Part shown: positions 1 through 11,500 of the stretch, in pieces
Position numbering within the stretch: the first letter of the stretch is position 1
Layout: every line of letters starts with the position of its first letter
NCBI GenBank assembly: GCA_029718625.1
Contig: CM056380.1
Span: forward strand, 18,447,923 to 18,511,922
Origin: Synaphobranchus kaupii
Lineage: Eukaryota > Chordata > Actinopteri > Anguilliformes > Synaphobranchidae
Direction: 5' to 3'
DNA length: 64,000 nt
The notes under the pieces: generated by a model
What the model was told of the DNA's origin: nothing
Database searches by the model: none
The model's input: only the letters and a program-made list of their open reading frames with translations
Translations under genes and position numbers: made by a program

Positions 1-1249
1 TTTACTCATTCCGAACTGTGGTGTGCATTACTGTGATTAGTGCTTTACTCATTCCGAACTGTGGTGTGCATTACTGTGATTAGTGATTTACTCATTCCCA
101 ACTGTGGTGTGCATTACTGTGATTAGTGCTTTACACATTCCAAACTGTGGTGTGCATTACTGTGATTAGTGCTTTACGCATTCCAAACTGTGGTGTGCAT
201 TACTGTGATTGGTGCTTTACTCATTCCAAACTGTGGTGTGCATTACTGTGATTGGTGCTTTACGCATTCCAAACTGTGGTGTGCATTACTGTGATTAGTG
301 TTTTTCTCATTCCGAATTGTGGTGTGCATTACTGTGATTGGTGCTTTACTCATTCCAAACTGTGGTGTGCATTACTGTGATTAGTGCTTTACTCATTCCG
401 AACTGTGGTGTGCATTACTGTGATTAGTGCTTTACTCATTCCAAACTGTGGTGTGCATTACTGTGATTAGTGCTTTACACATTCAAAACTGTGGTGTGCA
501 TTACTGTGATTAGTGCTTTTCTCATTCTGAATTGTGGTGTGCATTACTGTGATTGGTGCTTTACTCATTCCAAACTGTGGTGTGCATTACTGTGATTAGT
601 GCTTTACGCATTCCAAACTGTGGTGTGCATTACTGTGATTAGTGCTTTACGCATTCCAAACTGTGGTGTGCATTACTGTGATTGGTGCTTTACTCATTCC
701 AAACTGTGGTGTGCATTACTGTGATTGGTGCTTTACGCACACCAAACTGTGGTGTGCATTACTGTGATTAGTGCTTTTCTCATTCCGAATTGTGGTGTGC
801 ATTACTGTGATTGGTGCTTTACTCATTCCAAACTGTGGTGTGCATTACTGTGATTAGTGCTTTACTCATTCCGAACTGTGGTGTGCATTACTGTGATTAG
901 TGCTTTACTCATTCCAAACTGTGGTGTGCATTACTGTGATTAGTGCTTTACGCATTCAAAACTGTGGTGTGCATTACTGTGATTAGTGCTTTTCTCATTC
1001 TGAATTGTGGTGTGCGTTACTGTGATTGGTGCTTTACTCATTCCAAACTGTGGTGTGCATTACTGTGATTAGTGCTTTACTCATTCCAAACTGGTGTGCA
1101 TTACTGTGATTAGTGCTTTACCCATTCCAAACTGTGGTGTGCATTACTGTGATTAGTGCTTTACTCATTCCAAACTGTGGTGTGCATTACTGTGATTAGT
1201 GCTTTACTCATTCCAAATTGTGGTGTGCATTACTGTGATTAGTGCTTTA
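1..1249. repeat. 43-bp minisatellite array A, about 29 copies
   Basis: Head-to-tail copies of a 43-bp unit containing CATTCCAAACTGTGGTGTGC and GTGATTAGTGC. Copies differ mainly by single substitutions (for example CCGAAC versus CCAAAC, TTAGTG versus TTGGTG) and a few small deletions (a copy near 1090 lacks three bases). The array is cut by the window's left edge, so its true length is unknown. No unique spacers lie between units and no open frame persists. Confidence 0.95.
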
Positions 1250-2205
1250 TCCCAGTGCACTTGAACCCGTGTTTAAAAAGCAAACAGGAAGCATCCCAGA
1301 GCATCTCGCACCAGGCAAAGTGCTGAGGGGTCTCCAGCATGCCGCGACTAAGCCAGGCCGCTCGGTCGCTCGGGCAGTCCCCGGAGCGCGGCGTGCAGCC
1401 TGGAACACGAGCGGCGGGCGTCGCCTCCCCTGATGAGTCAGGGCTGATGCGCTTCCAGCCAGAAAAACATCAGCCATGCAAAGGGCTCGAGCTGGAGAAC
1501 AGCAACAGTGGCTCCTCCTACAGCGGAGTGTGAGAGTAATCTACTTGGCAGGAGAATGGTGGGAAGGGGGGGAGGGGGGTCAGATTTAAAACAGGCTGCC
1601 AGCTTGTGAGGGAAAACTGAGGCTTGATTAAAAAAATAATAACAATGGGCGGAGAAACCATACGCTATTAGTGACTCATTGATTTGAACCCTCTGACAGG
1701 TTCAACAAATCAATGGCTCACTGTAGCTCCATCCATTATAAGAGTCCATGGGTGCGTCCCAATACTCGAAAAATGCACCCACCTTTCCTCCACTACCACC
1801 TCCTCTTCTCCATGCTCCGGAAACCAATCTATGTGTCCTAATCTAATGTTGCTGATTACATATTAATGGTTACATATTAATTAATGTCTTGACGTAAACT
1901 GCAATGTCAGGTGCATTGTATACTGTACATGCAACTACTCGTACTTTAAACGTACAGGTAGTCGCCCTGAATATCATCAGCATCATAATAATATTTTTTT
2001 TTTTTTTTATTTGCAAAAAGGCAACTTTCCAGGAAATCAGGAAAAACTATTCAATCATTAATCATATGAGATTAGTTTTAGTTGCAGTCCTTTTGGAATA
2101 CATTTTATCACGGTATCATGAAACACTGACAGTACACAACTGACGATGCAAGCTTTCTATTCGTGTCATTTCCGCATTTGTGTATGTATATGTATTTATG
2201 TATTC

Positions 2206-2230
2206 GTGTGTGTGTGTGTGTGTGTGTGTG
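2206..2230. repeat. GT dinucleotide microsatellite
   Basis: About twelve uninterrupted GT dinucleotides in an AT-rich context. Confidence 0.9.
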
Positions 2231-3077
2231 TATTTATGGACCATACGCATGCATAGTAGGTTTGAACTGCTTACTGTTGCCTTAAATTCCATGTAAAAGG
2301 TGAAGCCAAAGGCAAATTTTCACCTCCAGGTGGACAATGAAGTCATTATATTCTGTTCTACTGTATTCCTGTCAGTCAGTTGCTGCATGAGATGACTCTC
2401 TCAACATGGCCTGTACCACCTCCATGCACATTTCACTACATGTCTGTGAAAAAACAATGGGTGTAATTAGAGCCACAGCAGCAGCAGGTATACCCAAGTG
2501 TACCTGGCAATGCTAATACTGTCATGGGTTTCTGCCTGCTCGGTCGTTTTTTCAGGCGTTGCCTCTCGGGGCCACGAGAGGGCGCTCTTGTCGTGTTTTC
2601 TCCCTCTCCGGGACTGATTATTATTACGAGTTGCAGGTGTGCGCCGGCTACTTGAGCACCGCACCGCCGGGGCTCCGGGCTTCTGTGTCAAACTTGCCAC
2701 GCTTAAGCCAGGTAACCAATATGAGCTTAGGGGACTGCATTTCTTTTCTTTTAAAGAGTGTAGGATTAGATCCTTTGGCTCCTTCTCTCCTTTTATTTCG
2801 CTATTTTATTTCCTCTTTCCTTTTATTTCCTCCTTCCTTATATTTCCTCTTTCCTCGCCTTTAATCTTGTGGTTATTCCACGTTTCGTGGGTAACTTATT
2901 GATAACCTCATGGTCGCGTCTGGTCCTCCGATCCCATCCCCCTCACAAATACATTACCAGACTCAGTAAGCACTTGGCTATGCTAAGGTATTACCAGACG
3001 CAATAAGTACTTAGCTATGATTAGGGCCACCAGTTTGTTTGCCCTTCTTTTCTTACATGGTACTTCAGTCCTGCGCC

Positions 3078-3117
3078 AATCACTGCGCATCTGCTACCAG
3101 TTGTTAACCATCTAGAG
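3078..3117 (+). repeat. 40-bp direct repeat, copy 1
   Basis: Matches 3610-3649 at 36 of 40 positions in the same orientation, 532 bp apart. The shared core includes GCATCTGCTAC. The second copy abuts the hAT-like end that begins at 3650. It could be a remnant of a larger dispersed repeat or of a local duplication. Confidence 0.75.
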
Positions 3118-3609
3118 TTTGCGATAGCCTTTTTGTCAAGCCACTTGTCAAACAATTATCCCATTTGCACCACTGGTGAACTGGTGATTGATGGCGATTT
3201 TTACAAGCGACACTCACAGCATGTTGGGGCTCTACAACCAAAGTTATTAGCTGGAGTCGCTCATGTTCTGTGTCCATACACACACGGATATTTAGAAGAC
3301 AGAGAACAAGTATGAACGAGTAACAGGACTCGCTCCTGCATTTACAACGCTATCAGTAGTTTGTAATAGCACGATATTTGCTCTGAATGTAAATCTCGCT
3401 TTTCAATTATTGCGCAGGTGTAAACGTGATCTCCAATGTCAACAAACATGGACACAACCATTAATTTTTTGTTAATCTCTGCCGAGTGAAGCTGGAGAAG
3501 ACGTGTTTCCACATCTGATCTGGCGGCGAATGAAGCAACGTCATCTTAAGCTTCTTTTAACAGGACTCTCTTAGCACACTTTATGGAAGTCAGGGAGCGT
3601 TGTGCAGTT

Positions 3610-3649
3610 AATCACTACGCATCTGCTACTAGTTGTCAACCAGCTAGAG
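3610..3649 (+). repeat. 40-bp direct repeat, copy 2
   Basis: Partner of 3078-3117 (36/40 identical). It ends exactly where CAGGGGTTCCCAAACT begins, so a mobile element may have inserted at or next to the repeat boundary. Confidence 0.75.
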
Positions 3650-3827
3650 CAGGGGTTCCCAAACTGGTCCTGGGGCCCCCCTGTGTATGCTGGTTTTTGT
3701 TGCAACCACAGTTGCAATCCCAGAATTTTAACAAGCTGTTAATTTTTCTTAATTAGGTGCTTTTCATGTTTAGAGGAATTATTCACGCTCTTAAGCCACA
3801 TTATGTCAGAAATAGCTATGCATCCTC
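3650..3827 (+). mobile_element. hAT-like element end or dispersed repeat, truncated
   Basis: The segment opens with CAGGGGTTCCCAAACT, resembling hAT-superfamily terminal inverted repeats, which usually begin CAG. No matching inverted end was found, so only one end appears to be present before the sequence runs into a SINE at about 3828. The part from 3719 to 3827 is clearly related to 44838-44945: both contain CCCAGAATTT, TGCTTTTCATGTTTA and ATAGCTATGCAT. This is therefore a dispersed family with at least two copies in the window. The hAT assignment rests on the terminal motif only. Confidence 0.5.
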
Positions 3828-4158
3828 GTTTTCTCCCAATTTGGTAGCCAATTGTACCCTATGTTATTCAATTCCCGTGTAGTAACCGCTTGACAATTTG
3901 CCGCTACACAACCCCGTCAGCCGGTAGTGAGAAGGAGGGCGCCGCATCCTCTTCAGGGCGCAACTCCTCAAGCTCCTGACCGCGTTTCCAATTCGCCCGG
4001 GGCTGCTTGTGCAGAACGATTCTCGCCAAGTCCCTCCCTTCACCCCGGGAGCGGCTGCCAATTGCCACTCCCTCAAAGCACCGGCAATACTCGGATATGG
4101 CAGGACCAGGGGTGCGAACCCCTGATCCTCGGTGTGCAACTGCACCGACCGAAAGCAC
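3828..4158 (-). mobile_element. tRNA-derived SINE copy 1 (5'-truncated)
   Basis: Closely related to 17488-17829 and in the same orientation. Both share the tail sequence read here as TCTCCCAATTTGGTAGCCAA and the internal CTACACAACCCCGTC. On the minus strand a box B-like GGTTCGCACCC lies at 4110-4120. Sequence equivalent to box A in the better copy is missing, so the tRNA-like 5' end is truncated near 4158. It would not be transcribed as a complete SINE. Confidence 0.75.
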
Positions 4159-5691
4159 TAAAATGAGGAGCGACAACCGTATTTAGCTGTAGTGTGAACG
4201 GGGCCTGAGTCACTTGATGATGCCGTTGGAGTACCTATTGGGACCCCTGGAGGATAATCATTGAAATGCAAGTTTAAAACCCTGCAGGTCACGTAGTGGA
4301 AACAAACTGGTGGCCCTAGCTATGGTGATGCATTACCAGATCCACCAGGTACCTGCAGGGTATGAAATTAAAACAGGGTGTAAAATTTTGATCGGGGTGG
4401 GTAAGATTTTTACTCTACCAGCCACTTTGGCCGGTAACCAAGCACGTTGTGCTATATTGTAAAGGGTAATGTGGCAGGTAAAATGTTGAAAATGGCTGGT
4501 GATTTTTAGAATCCACAAGCCAGTAGATGAAGACTGAGAAGTGCTTGACTTCCTGGACTTGTTTTCTGGAGTATTACGAGGTGCTGCTGACTCTCCCCTT
4601 CCCCCACCCCTGCCAACAACCCTCGAGTGTAAAAAGGGGGTAATCCCAAACGCACTACAGGCCGGCTATATAAAAAAAGGACTATAGGTGCTCAACAAAA
4701 GGACCCTCGAGTGTCTTTGAGTGAATCTCCCAGCCGCCAAGCTCAAAAAAAGAGGGAAACAGCAACAGAAAGGGTACAAAGGTCACCCCCAAGACTGTAA
4801 TGTAGGCAAGTAAAACGTTTTTGACTGACTGGCTCCAGCAGAGCCAAGGAGCCCACTTACTAGGACGACCTGCTGGGAGACAGTACCGGAGAGCCTCGCC
4901 AGCTGTGGTGTGGAGACATGTCCTAATTAACACACCAGCTCTTACCCTGGTGACAAGGGGCCATAAGATGCCACTACACAGCCCTCCGAGAAGATATTAT
5001 CCACAATATTAGAATGGTTGGCAGTATATCCACCAGCTATGCTAAGGCCACACAGGCCCATCTCCTCTGCTTCAGGTTTAGACCTTATTGCCTTGGACTA
5101 GCTAAACTGTCAAATAATTAAGATATCAGACAGAGACTGTCTCCAATGGGTAAAAAAGGAAGCAAATTAGCATGTTTAAAAAGGCTGACACACTGCTTGC
5201 CATTTTATGACACAATACCTAGCAACATTATGCAATTTACAACCTTACTTCAAGACACTGCTTCAATATTTAATGCTTGTTTTAGAGGCATTTTAGTAAA
5301 CATTTAATAGATGACTGACAGAAATCCAGTTTTAATAAATTATTGAAAATGTGCAAATATTATAGTATGTCAAAAGGAATAACTCAAAAGCATGAAAAAC
5401 AAATTTTGGAAAGGCAACAAGAATCATATGGTTGGGAAAACATTGAAAAAACAGGCCTAATCCCAGTATCACTTTTTTTATTTTTCCCTGAGACCGTTTC
5501 ACTACAGCACCACAGTCAAACGCTGTTGACCTCTACGTCAGGAAAAACTGTCAGCCTCGGATGACAAGCAGGGGAGGCCACTTTGTAAAAAGGCCTGAGA
5601 TGACCCGTCTTCACAACAGCAACAATGCATGTCATTGCACATGTTCCTATCTGGGATCTACTTGGCTAAAAGCAAGATTGACTGTTTAGGC
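4159..5691. other. No gene recognised
   Basis: Mostly AT-rich non-coding sequence. Bases 4300-4318 are the exact reverse complement of 3022-3040 (TAGGGCCACCAGTTTGTTT), an inverted pair about 1.3 kb apart, which suggests fragments of one dispersed repeat. No domain-bearing open frame seen. Confidence 0.55.
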
Positions 5692-6069
5692 CAGGGGTGT
5701 CCAATTATCTTATCCGAAAAGGGCCGGTGTGGGTGCAGGTTTTTGTTTTAGCCCCTTAAGACACACGATTCTGCTTATCAAGGTCTTGAAGACCATGATT
5801 TGTTAAAGAGGCAGTTTGCCCAAAGATTACATTTTGATATGTTTCTACATACCAGGGGCCATATTAGTAAAACATCTTAAGGCTAAAAGTCGCTCCTAAC
5901 TTGCTGATTTAGGAGAAACTCTTAAACGTAATGGGCGTGTCAGTCCTAACTTTAGTTTTTGGTATAAGAGTAATTCACAAAACATTTTAGGTCTAAAACA
6001 CCTAAATCTGTGGCAAGTTAAGGGTAGTCAAGAGGACTCCTAAGTCACTAAGACCAAGTCACAAACAGT

Positions 6070-6812
6070 CTTAAAGCACAACTGAACTTTGGTAGAACTT
6101 CGGGTTGTGTAATTACCTGGCCATGATATTAGTCCAAATGGTGGCGAAATATGTTTGTTAATTGCTCTGTGCTCCCCTGGGGTGATAATCCAAAATAGGG
6201 TATTTGTCGCTCTCCATTCATGTATACGAATGCGAACGAAGCGGATTCTGTCCATAAAAACAATAACCAGTCCTCTTACCTATTTTTTTATTTTTTATTA
6301 AATGGCCCTGTCCTGCCATTTTAAAATATTTTATTTGGCACATAGATACATAGTAGGTAATTGTGCCAGAAACAGTGGTAATGCACGATGCATCAGAAAC
6401 CACTCATTGGTCCAAATTTCCATGAAAGCAAGAGTTCCTGGTAGTATATATTTATGGTAAACAAACCGACCTGCCGACATTTTGCTAGTCTTTTCTGGTA
6501 GCTTGCTAAGAACATTGAAGAAAATAGTACTTTTATAAGTAATTTTAATTACACAAAAAAAAAACGTACGAGGACTGGTTATTGTTTGTATTGACAACGT
6601 TCATATTCGTATACATGCCAGAAGTATAATTTTCAGACTGTTTTAGCTGCCCAATAGAAGTGAATGGAGAGCGACAAATACCCTATTCTGGATTATCACC
6701 CCAGGGGAGCACAGAGCAACTAACAAACATATTTCGCCACAATTTGGACTCATATCATGGCCAGGTAACTACACAACCCAAAGTTATACCGAAGTTCAGT
6801 AGTGCTTTAAGC
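6070..6812. repeat. Inverted duplication (imperfect palindrome) inside the Harbinger-like element
   Basis: Left arm about 6070-6284; right arm about 6560-6812 as reverse complement. Long exact blocks are shared, for example GAGAGCGACAAATACCCTAT on the right arm against its complement near 6197-6216, and GGGGAGCACAGAGCAA. The right arm has about 45 extra bases relative to the left (around 6605-6655). The unpaired middle is about 275 bp. Such arms could form a long hairpin or a snapback RNA. Origin as a separate foldback insertion or as a rearranged transposon end is unresolved. Confidence 0.8.
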
Positions 6813-6884
6813 TGCCAGCAATCCGCCTCGGTATTGAGTCAATTTTAGAAATATTAAATAACACTGAGCTTTTAAAAAGCTATC

Positions 6885-7100
6885 AATCGCGATGGTATTA
6901 TGATTCTAGTAGAGCTAGTCAGGGATGCAGTCACTTCACCAACAAACAAAAGCAACGCAATGCGCAGACAAACTGGGAATATCTCAGTCATCTGTCATGA
7001 GAATATTACACCACACAATAAATGCCCTCTGCAGACCCCGCACCGTCCAACAATTCATACGGTTTCCTGTTGATGTTCGCCAAGTAGGCTACAAAAAAAT
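6885..7100 (+). pseudogene. Broken PIF/Harbinger-type transposase fragment
   Basis: Two pieces in different frames read in the same direction. The first (6885 to about 6962) gives RDGIMILVELVRDAV. The second (about 6960 to 7100) gives ADKLGISQSSVMRILHH and then QFIRFPVDV. The LGISQSSV...R segment followed by QFIRFP is the pattern around the N-terminal helix-turn-helix region of HARBI1-like transposases. The frame change, an apparent short deletion between the pieces, and absence of a recognisable downstream DDE catalytic domain show it is a dead fragment. A full transposase would be around 350 residues; only about 70 remain. Family assignment is from remembered motif similarity, not a search. 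Confidence 0.6.
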
Positions 7101-7326
7101 AAATCCGAGCTGCCAGACATGTAAAAGGCTGACAATTAGCCAAATATATAACGGACTAGTCACCTACAAATCAATTTGAATATGGCAACATGATTCATAG
7201 CCTACCTCCCACTGCAGCATTTATATGATGAATTTGAATGACACAGACCCATTCCCTATCAAACAACCACTATGGGCATAGTAAGTAAACATGACGTCAT
7301 CCACGTCAACCCCACCCTTTCTCTTA

Positions 7327-7430
7327 GAATAGAATAGAATAACTTTTATTTTCCCGTTAGAGAACTTCATTTGTAGTTTCCAGCAGTAAAACAGACATAG
7401 ACAGTGGGGCACACCCACAAACACAAACAA
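7327..7430 (-). mobile_element. Probable 3' tail of a non-LTR retroelement
   Basis: Read on the minus strand, the sequence ends in an AATAAA-containing stretch followed by a short (ATTCT)n run, here seen as AGAATAGAATAGAATAA near 7326. A pentanucleotide tail after an A-rich 3' end is common for fish LINE/SINE copies. The body is too short to classify. Confidence 0.35.
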
Positions 7431-8281
7431 ACATGGTAAATAAAGACACTCAATTGAATCAGATGTTTCACATTATAGTGATTATGATTGATTAAAATTA
7501 CTATTATTATTAGTATTATGATCAAAATTATATTATATTAAATTCATTAAATATTAATTATGATGAAAAATTGAGCATCAAAAGCAATCACAGTTCCTCA
7601 TCTGCCTTTACTGTCTTGAGATGTCCAATGTCATTAAGCAGTCTAACAGCTGTAGCTTAAGAGTTCTTCCCATTCCTTAGTAAAAGTTTGTCTCAGCAGC
7701 TTTGTGAATAGGTTTTAAGAGGCAGCTCTTAAATAGGAACCTTTTTGTGCTACATAGGAGAACTGTTAGTGGTAGGACAAAATGTTTGGTGAATACGGCC
7801 CCTGGAGTGCTATCTATCCATCCAGGTAATTTCATGGAGAATTCCTGATGATTTTTTTGAATGCTTTGACCCCGTTGAGGTCCGTTCTATCAATTAGTGA
7901 ATTCTCAGTGAAACTATCTAGATGGATAGATGGCACACCAGGTATACAATTCAAAATGTCTGTCATGTCAAAAAATATATACATATCAAAATTACATTTT
8001 TGGGTTAACTGCCCCATTAATTAGTTGAATCAGGTGCTGTAGTGATGGGCTAAAATAAAAACCTGAACCCACACAGGCCCTTTTCGGATAAGATTGGACA
8101 CCCCTGGTTTAAGCAGAGTACTGTGGGTCATGCACTGAGGGGGTAAAACGATGGCGAGTCTGCAGGGAATAGAGATAGGCGGGGAGGGGGGATCTGTGGC
8201 CGAAGTAAACATCACATTTTAATGAAGACAGACAGGCTGTCAGACCAGCATGCGCTCTGAGGAGCGCTTATCAAACCACCC

Positions 8282-8300
8282 GGGGGGGGGGGGGGGGGGG
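8282..8300. repeat. 19-base poly-G run
   Basis: Uninterrupted G19. The longest G runs in the window are this one and 52782-52800. Confidence 0.95.
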
Positions 8301-8522
8301 TGTACAGTCCAGAACCGTGTAGCAGAGCTGAGCCGCCTGTACTCATCTACTAAGATATGGATATGTTTTATATAGAGCTTTTTATCGTACAATCTGAAAC
8401 ACTGTACAGTGAAGGGGTGGAACTCGCCTCATATATATATATGAGCTGGGGCGTGAGGAAGGTATCATTCTGCCAATTAACCTCAAGATGGATGAAGGGG
8501 ACACTGAACAGTGGGATGCTGT

Positions 8523-8543
8523 GTCTGTCTGTCTGTCTGTCTG
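8523..8543. repeat. TGTC tetranucleotide microsatellite
   Basis: About five GTCT/TGTC units in a row. Confidence 0.85.
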
Positions 8544-11500
8544 CAGTGTTGCCTCTCCCTTTCTTGCCTCCACAGCCACTGGAAAGTCTCAGTTAGTCAA
8601 TTAGGAATGAAAATCCGCAAGGAGTGTCCGTGTCCCATCTGAATGACGACGTGCCGACATCATTAAAGTGAGCCGGAATGGGATTTCAGTCCGCTCTTGC
8701 AGGGTCTGTGAAATTTCCACTGGTTTTCAGCTAGTGGAGTTAGGGTCATTTTGATGAGTACTTAAACGCATTACTTCCACTCAAATCTTTCCTATGTCTA
8801 CACTGACATATTTCCTTTATGTTGTCATTTAATCAAAGCACTTCTGACATCCTTGAAACACCTGAACTACAGGCAGTGAACAGAAACCTAACTGAATAGG
8901 GTGCTGGGCCATCAGAAGTGGCCAAGATGCCTACCGGAGTATAAGACCACTCTTTCACGAGAGGACATACAGGGTTTCAGACATAATTCTAGAATATATC
9001 ATACAAATGGTTCCGATCTGGTTCAGATTGAGAAGGCCACCGGATGGTTAATGCAAGGATTATGAAACTCATACCTCTAGGCAACTGCACATGTTCTGTT
9101 GTCACGGAGACCCCTCTCAGGAGAGAATTGCATTGAAATGGAGTGAAGATGACCACCCAGTGCCATTATGTAACAATCAACACTGTCCTTGGCTGCTTCT
9201 AAGTGTACGAGCGTGCCCATACCGTGCCAGGAGAATGTGCCCGGGAAACCATTCACTGTTGGACGGCTTTTGTGTTTCCATTTAACTGTTCAAAACCTGT
9301 ACGCAGTGACACTCTTCGAAAGGAAAACAAAGCTCTCGCGCGTAATGTATACACGACAGCAGAACGGTCTGGAGCAAAATCCAAGTCTGTATAGCAGTAA
9401 CTTGCGACGGGAGAAAGACGCCATTGCCGTCGCGGAGATCCAGCCGGACGAAAGACTGCACAAACTAATGCAAGCCAAGAGAACTGAGAACGCTCGTTTT
9501 ATAAGTGCTAATCCAGTAAATGGCAGGCATGAACAGACTGCTGCAGAGAAAAGCCAGGCAAGGCAGACTGATCAATGCGTTAACAAACGCTTGACAGATG
9601 CAGCATCGCACACACTATCAATATAAATGAGAAATAGAAACAGTAGCTGCCTGCATCTGCACGTCAGGTGCGGCATTACAGCCTCTCTTACTCGGCTCAT
9701 CTCTGGCGATTATTTCATTCTCCCAAGCTTGCAGCATTTGCTGCGGCTTAAGAAGTAAACAGCTGTAACTCCAGCTGAAAAGTACGCACTTTAATAAACC
9801 TTGGGCATGCCAGAACTATGGTGCAAACTGACAAGAGGACCCCTGCTCCCAAATGCTGAAAATCCTGGGCTTTTACCAGAAACCCCTCGACCTTTTCAGT
9901 CTGATAAGAATCCCATACCGTTCGAAGCGTAAGCCCCGGATTCTTTCCAGAGAAACTAATACTTCAACACTAAAAAATTATTCAAATGATTTCAACAGGG
10001 CATAAATATGAACTAGTCCTATAGTTCTGCCAACATTCATAAGGGAATCCTACTCTTCTGCTTAGGCATCTGGGATTGTCAGCATTCTGTGCTTAAATCT
10101 TATCAGCACGTTTTTTAGGTTTTTATTTTCCAGCAAAAAAAAAAAGAAGATAATTCTTAAACACTAGATGGCAGTATGCCTGATCCACAGGGGGAAAAGG
10201 CTGCATTCAAACATCCTCTTATTTCCACACTATGCTGGGAGATAATAAATCACAGGACTTTGCATCCTGGGATGTCAGGTGTGCACACACTTGGGCTGCA
10301 TTCGGAATCCTAATTTTATGCTTTCCTCCTGACGTTCCCTTCCCTTGCTTCAAGGAGGGAATCCCCAAAATGGCAGGATGAAATATGTCAGCCACACCAA
10401 GTGGGATTCAGATCCAATTTAAGAAAGAGAAGGGACTAATTATATTCCCTCACTCTCTCATTTATCCTCCCATCCACCAAGGTTATAAAATGCAAGCTTA
10501 CAGCAAGAAGGAAATCCCACAATGCAATGTTCCACACATGAAGAAGAGAGAATGATAAGCCTATTTTTTTTGTAGGATAAGTTTGGGAGGTTTTTGAATA
10601 ATTCATGTTCAGGGATGGGAGTGAATAAGAATTGAGAATTTAATCAATTAATTGTCAGGTCCTTTAATTTTTGTAGTTGTGTTTTTTGAGTGAGGTTTTC
10701 TCGCAAGAAATCCTCACTGAAGAGGCCACAAAGGTAGGCCAAAGTATTCTTTATAGGACTGGCTGGTGTGTTTTTATTATCACTCAAGATAAGCTAGGTT
10801 AAGGTTGTCATGAATTATTCATGAACCTTCAAAAGAGTATTAATGAAAAAGATACTCGTGCACGGAGGTTGCTATGAGGTAGCATAGGTTGCGAGGGCCA
10901 TTCTGTTCCGTGTCGGTTTGTTCCTCGTCTATCCGTCGCAAACTTCATCACAAAATGGCTCACTCGAGGGAAGAGTGCAAGGTAAGGGAATGTGCTAAAG
11001 TGGATCCAAGAGCAGCCCTGGACATACAAGCTTTATGACCACGCAGGTGAGCTGAGGCAATAACCGCAACAGTTCTTCATACAGTGTACTCTGTATCTGA
11101 GCGGAGCCTCCTATTTATAAGGCCACCAGTCGAGAACAAAATCGGGCAGAAATTAAGGCACCTTAATGCGCAACTAGGTGAGAAACAGGAACAGTCCCCA
11201 CAGTTGGAAAGCCGGAAGAGGCCAGCAGTGACGCGGCACATAGATATCATATAGGCCTATAAGCAGCGATCACATCACTTTCCTTAATTATCAGCACGGA
11301 AACAGATGTGAACGCTGCTGCAGAACCTTAATTAATTAAATACAGTCCGGCCTCTGAAAACAACTGCGACAGTGCCCGAGCTAAACTATCCTACTTAAGA
11401 GGAAAACACTAATCTTGTTCGTTGATGCAGAAAATTATTTCCAGAAAGAAAAACACGCGAAACACTGTATTTTCTGTGACAGGCGGTTCTGTCTTAATGG

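Larger units (their letters stand above)
1250..3649. other. Non-repetitive stretch, no recognisable gene
   Basis: No exon-like coding signal recognised. It holds a 15-base T run (1994-2008), a GT microsatellite (2206-2230), pyrimidine-rich sequence around 2780-2860, and two copies of a 40-bp sequence listed separately. The short open frames here overlap on opposite strands and lack recognisable domains. Confidence 0.6.
5852..7805 (+). mobile_element. PIF/Harbinger-like transposon nested in the hAT-like element
   Basis: The ends CCAGGGGCCATATT (5852) and AATACGGCCCCTGG (ending 7805) form imperfect inverted repeats; similarity continues for about 25 bp, including AAACAT. Inside lies a degraded transposase with similarity to the PIF/Harbinger (HARBI1) family at 6885-7100, which supports the class. 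I could not identify a clean 3-bp target duplication, so the boundaries are approximate by a few bases. The copy also carries a large inverted duplication between its left end and the transposase remnant. It is not autonomous. Confidence 0.6.
5692..8106. mobile_element. hAT-like DNA transposon, host of nested insertions
   Basis: The left end CAGGGGTGTCCAAT and the right end (ATTGGACACCCCTG) are inverted repeats. Similarity continues inward: 5692 to about 5850 resembles the reverse complement of about 7960-8106, including TTATCCGAAAAGGGCC in both arms. Flanking 8-mers GTTTAGGC (5684-5691) and GTTTAAGC (8107-8114) match at 7 of 8 positions, as expected for a hAT target-site duplication. The CAGGGGTG terminus is typical of hAT elements. 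No hAT transposase is recognisable. The interior is largely a second element (5852-7805), so the original was probably a short non-autonomous copy of a few hundred bases. Confidence 0.7.

Noticed and set aside
9189..9626. 145-aa open frame as a gene
   Set aside because: No recognisable domain, composition unlike a folded protein, and overlaps other open frames on both strands.
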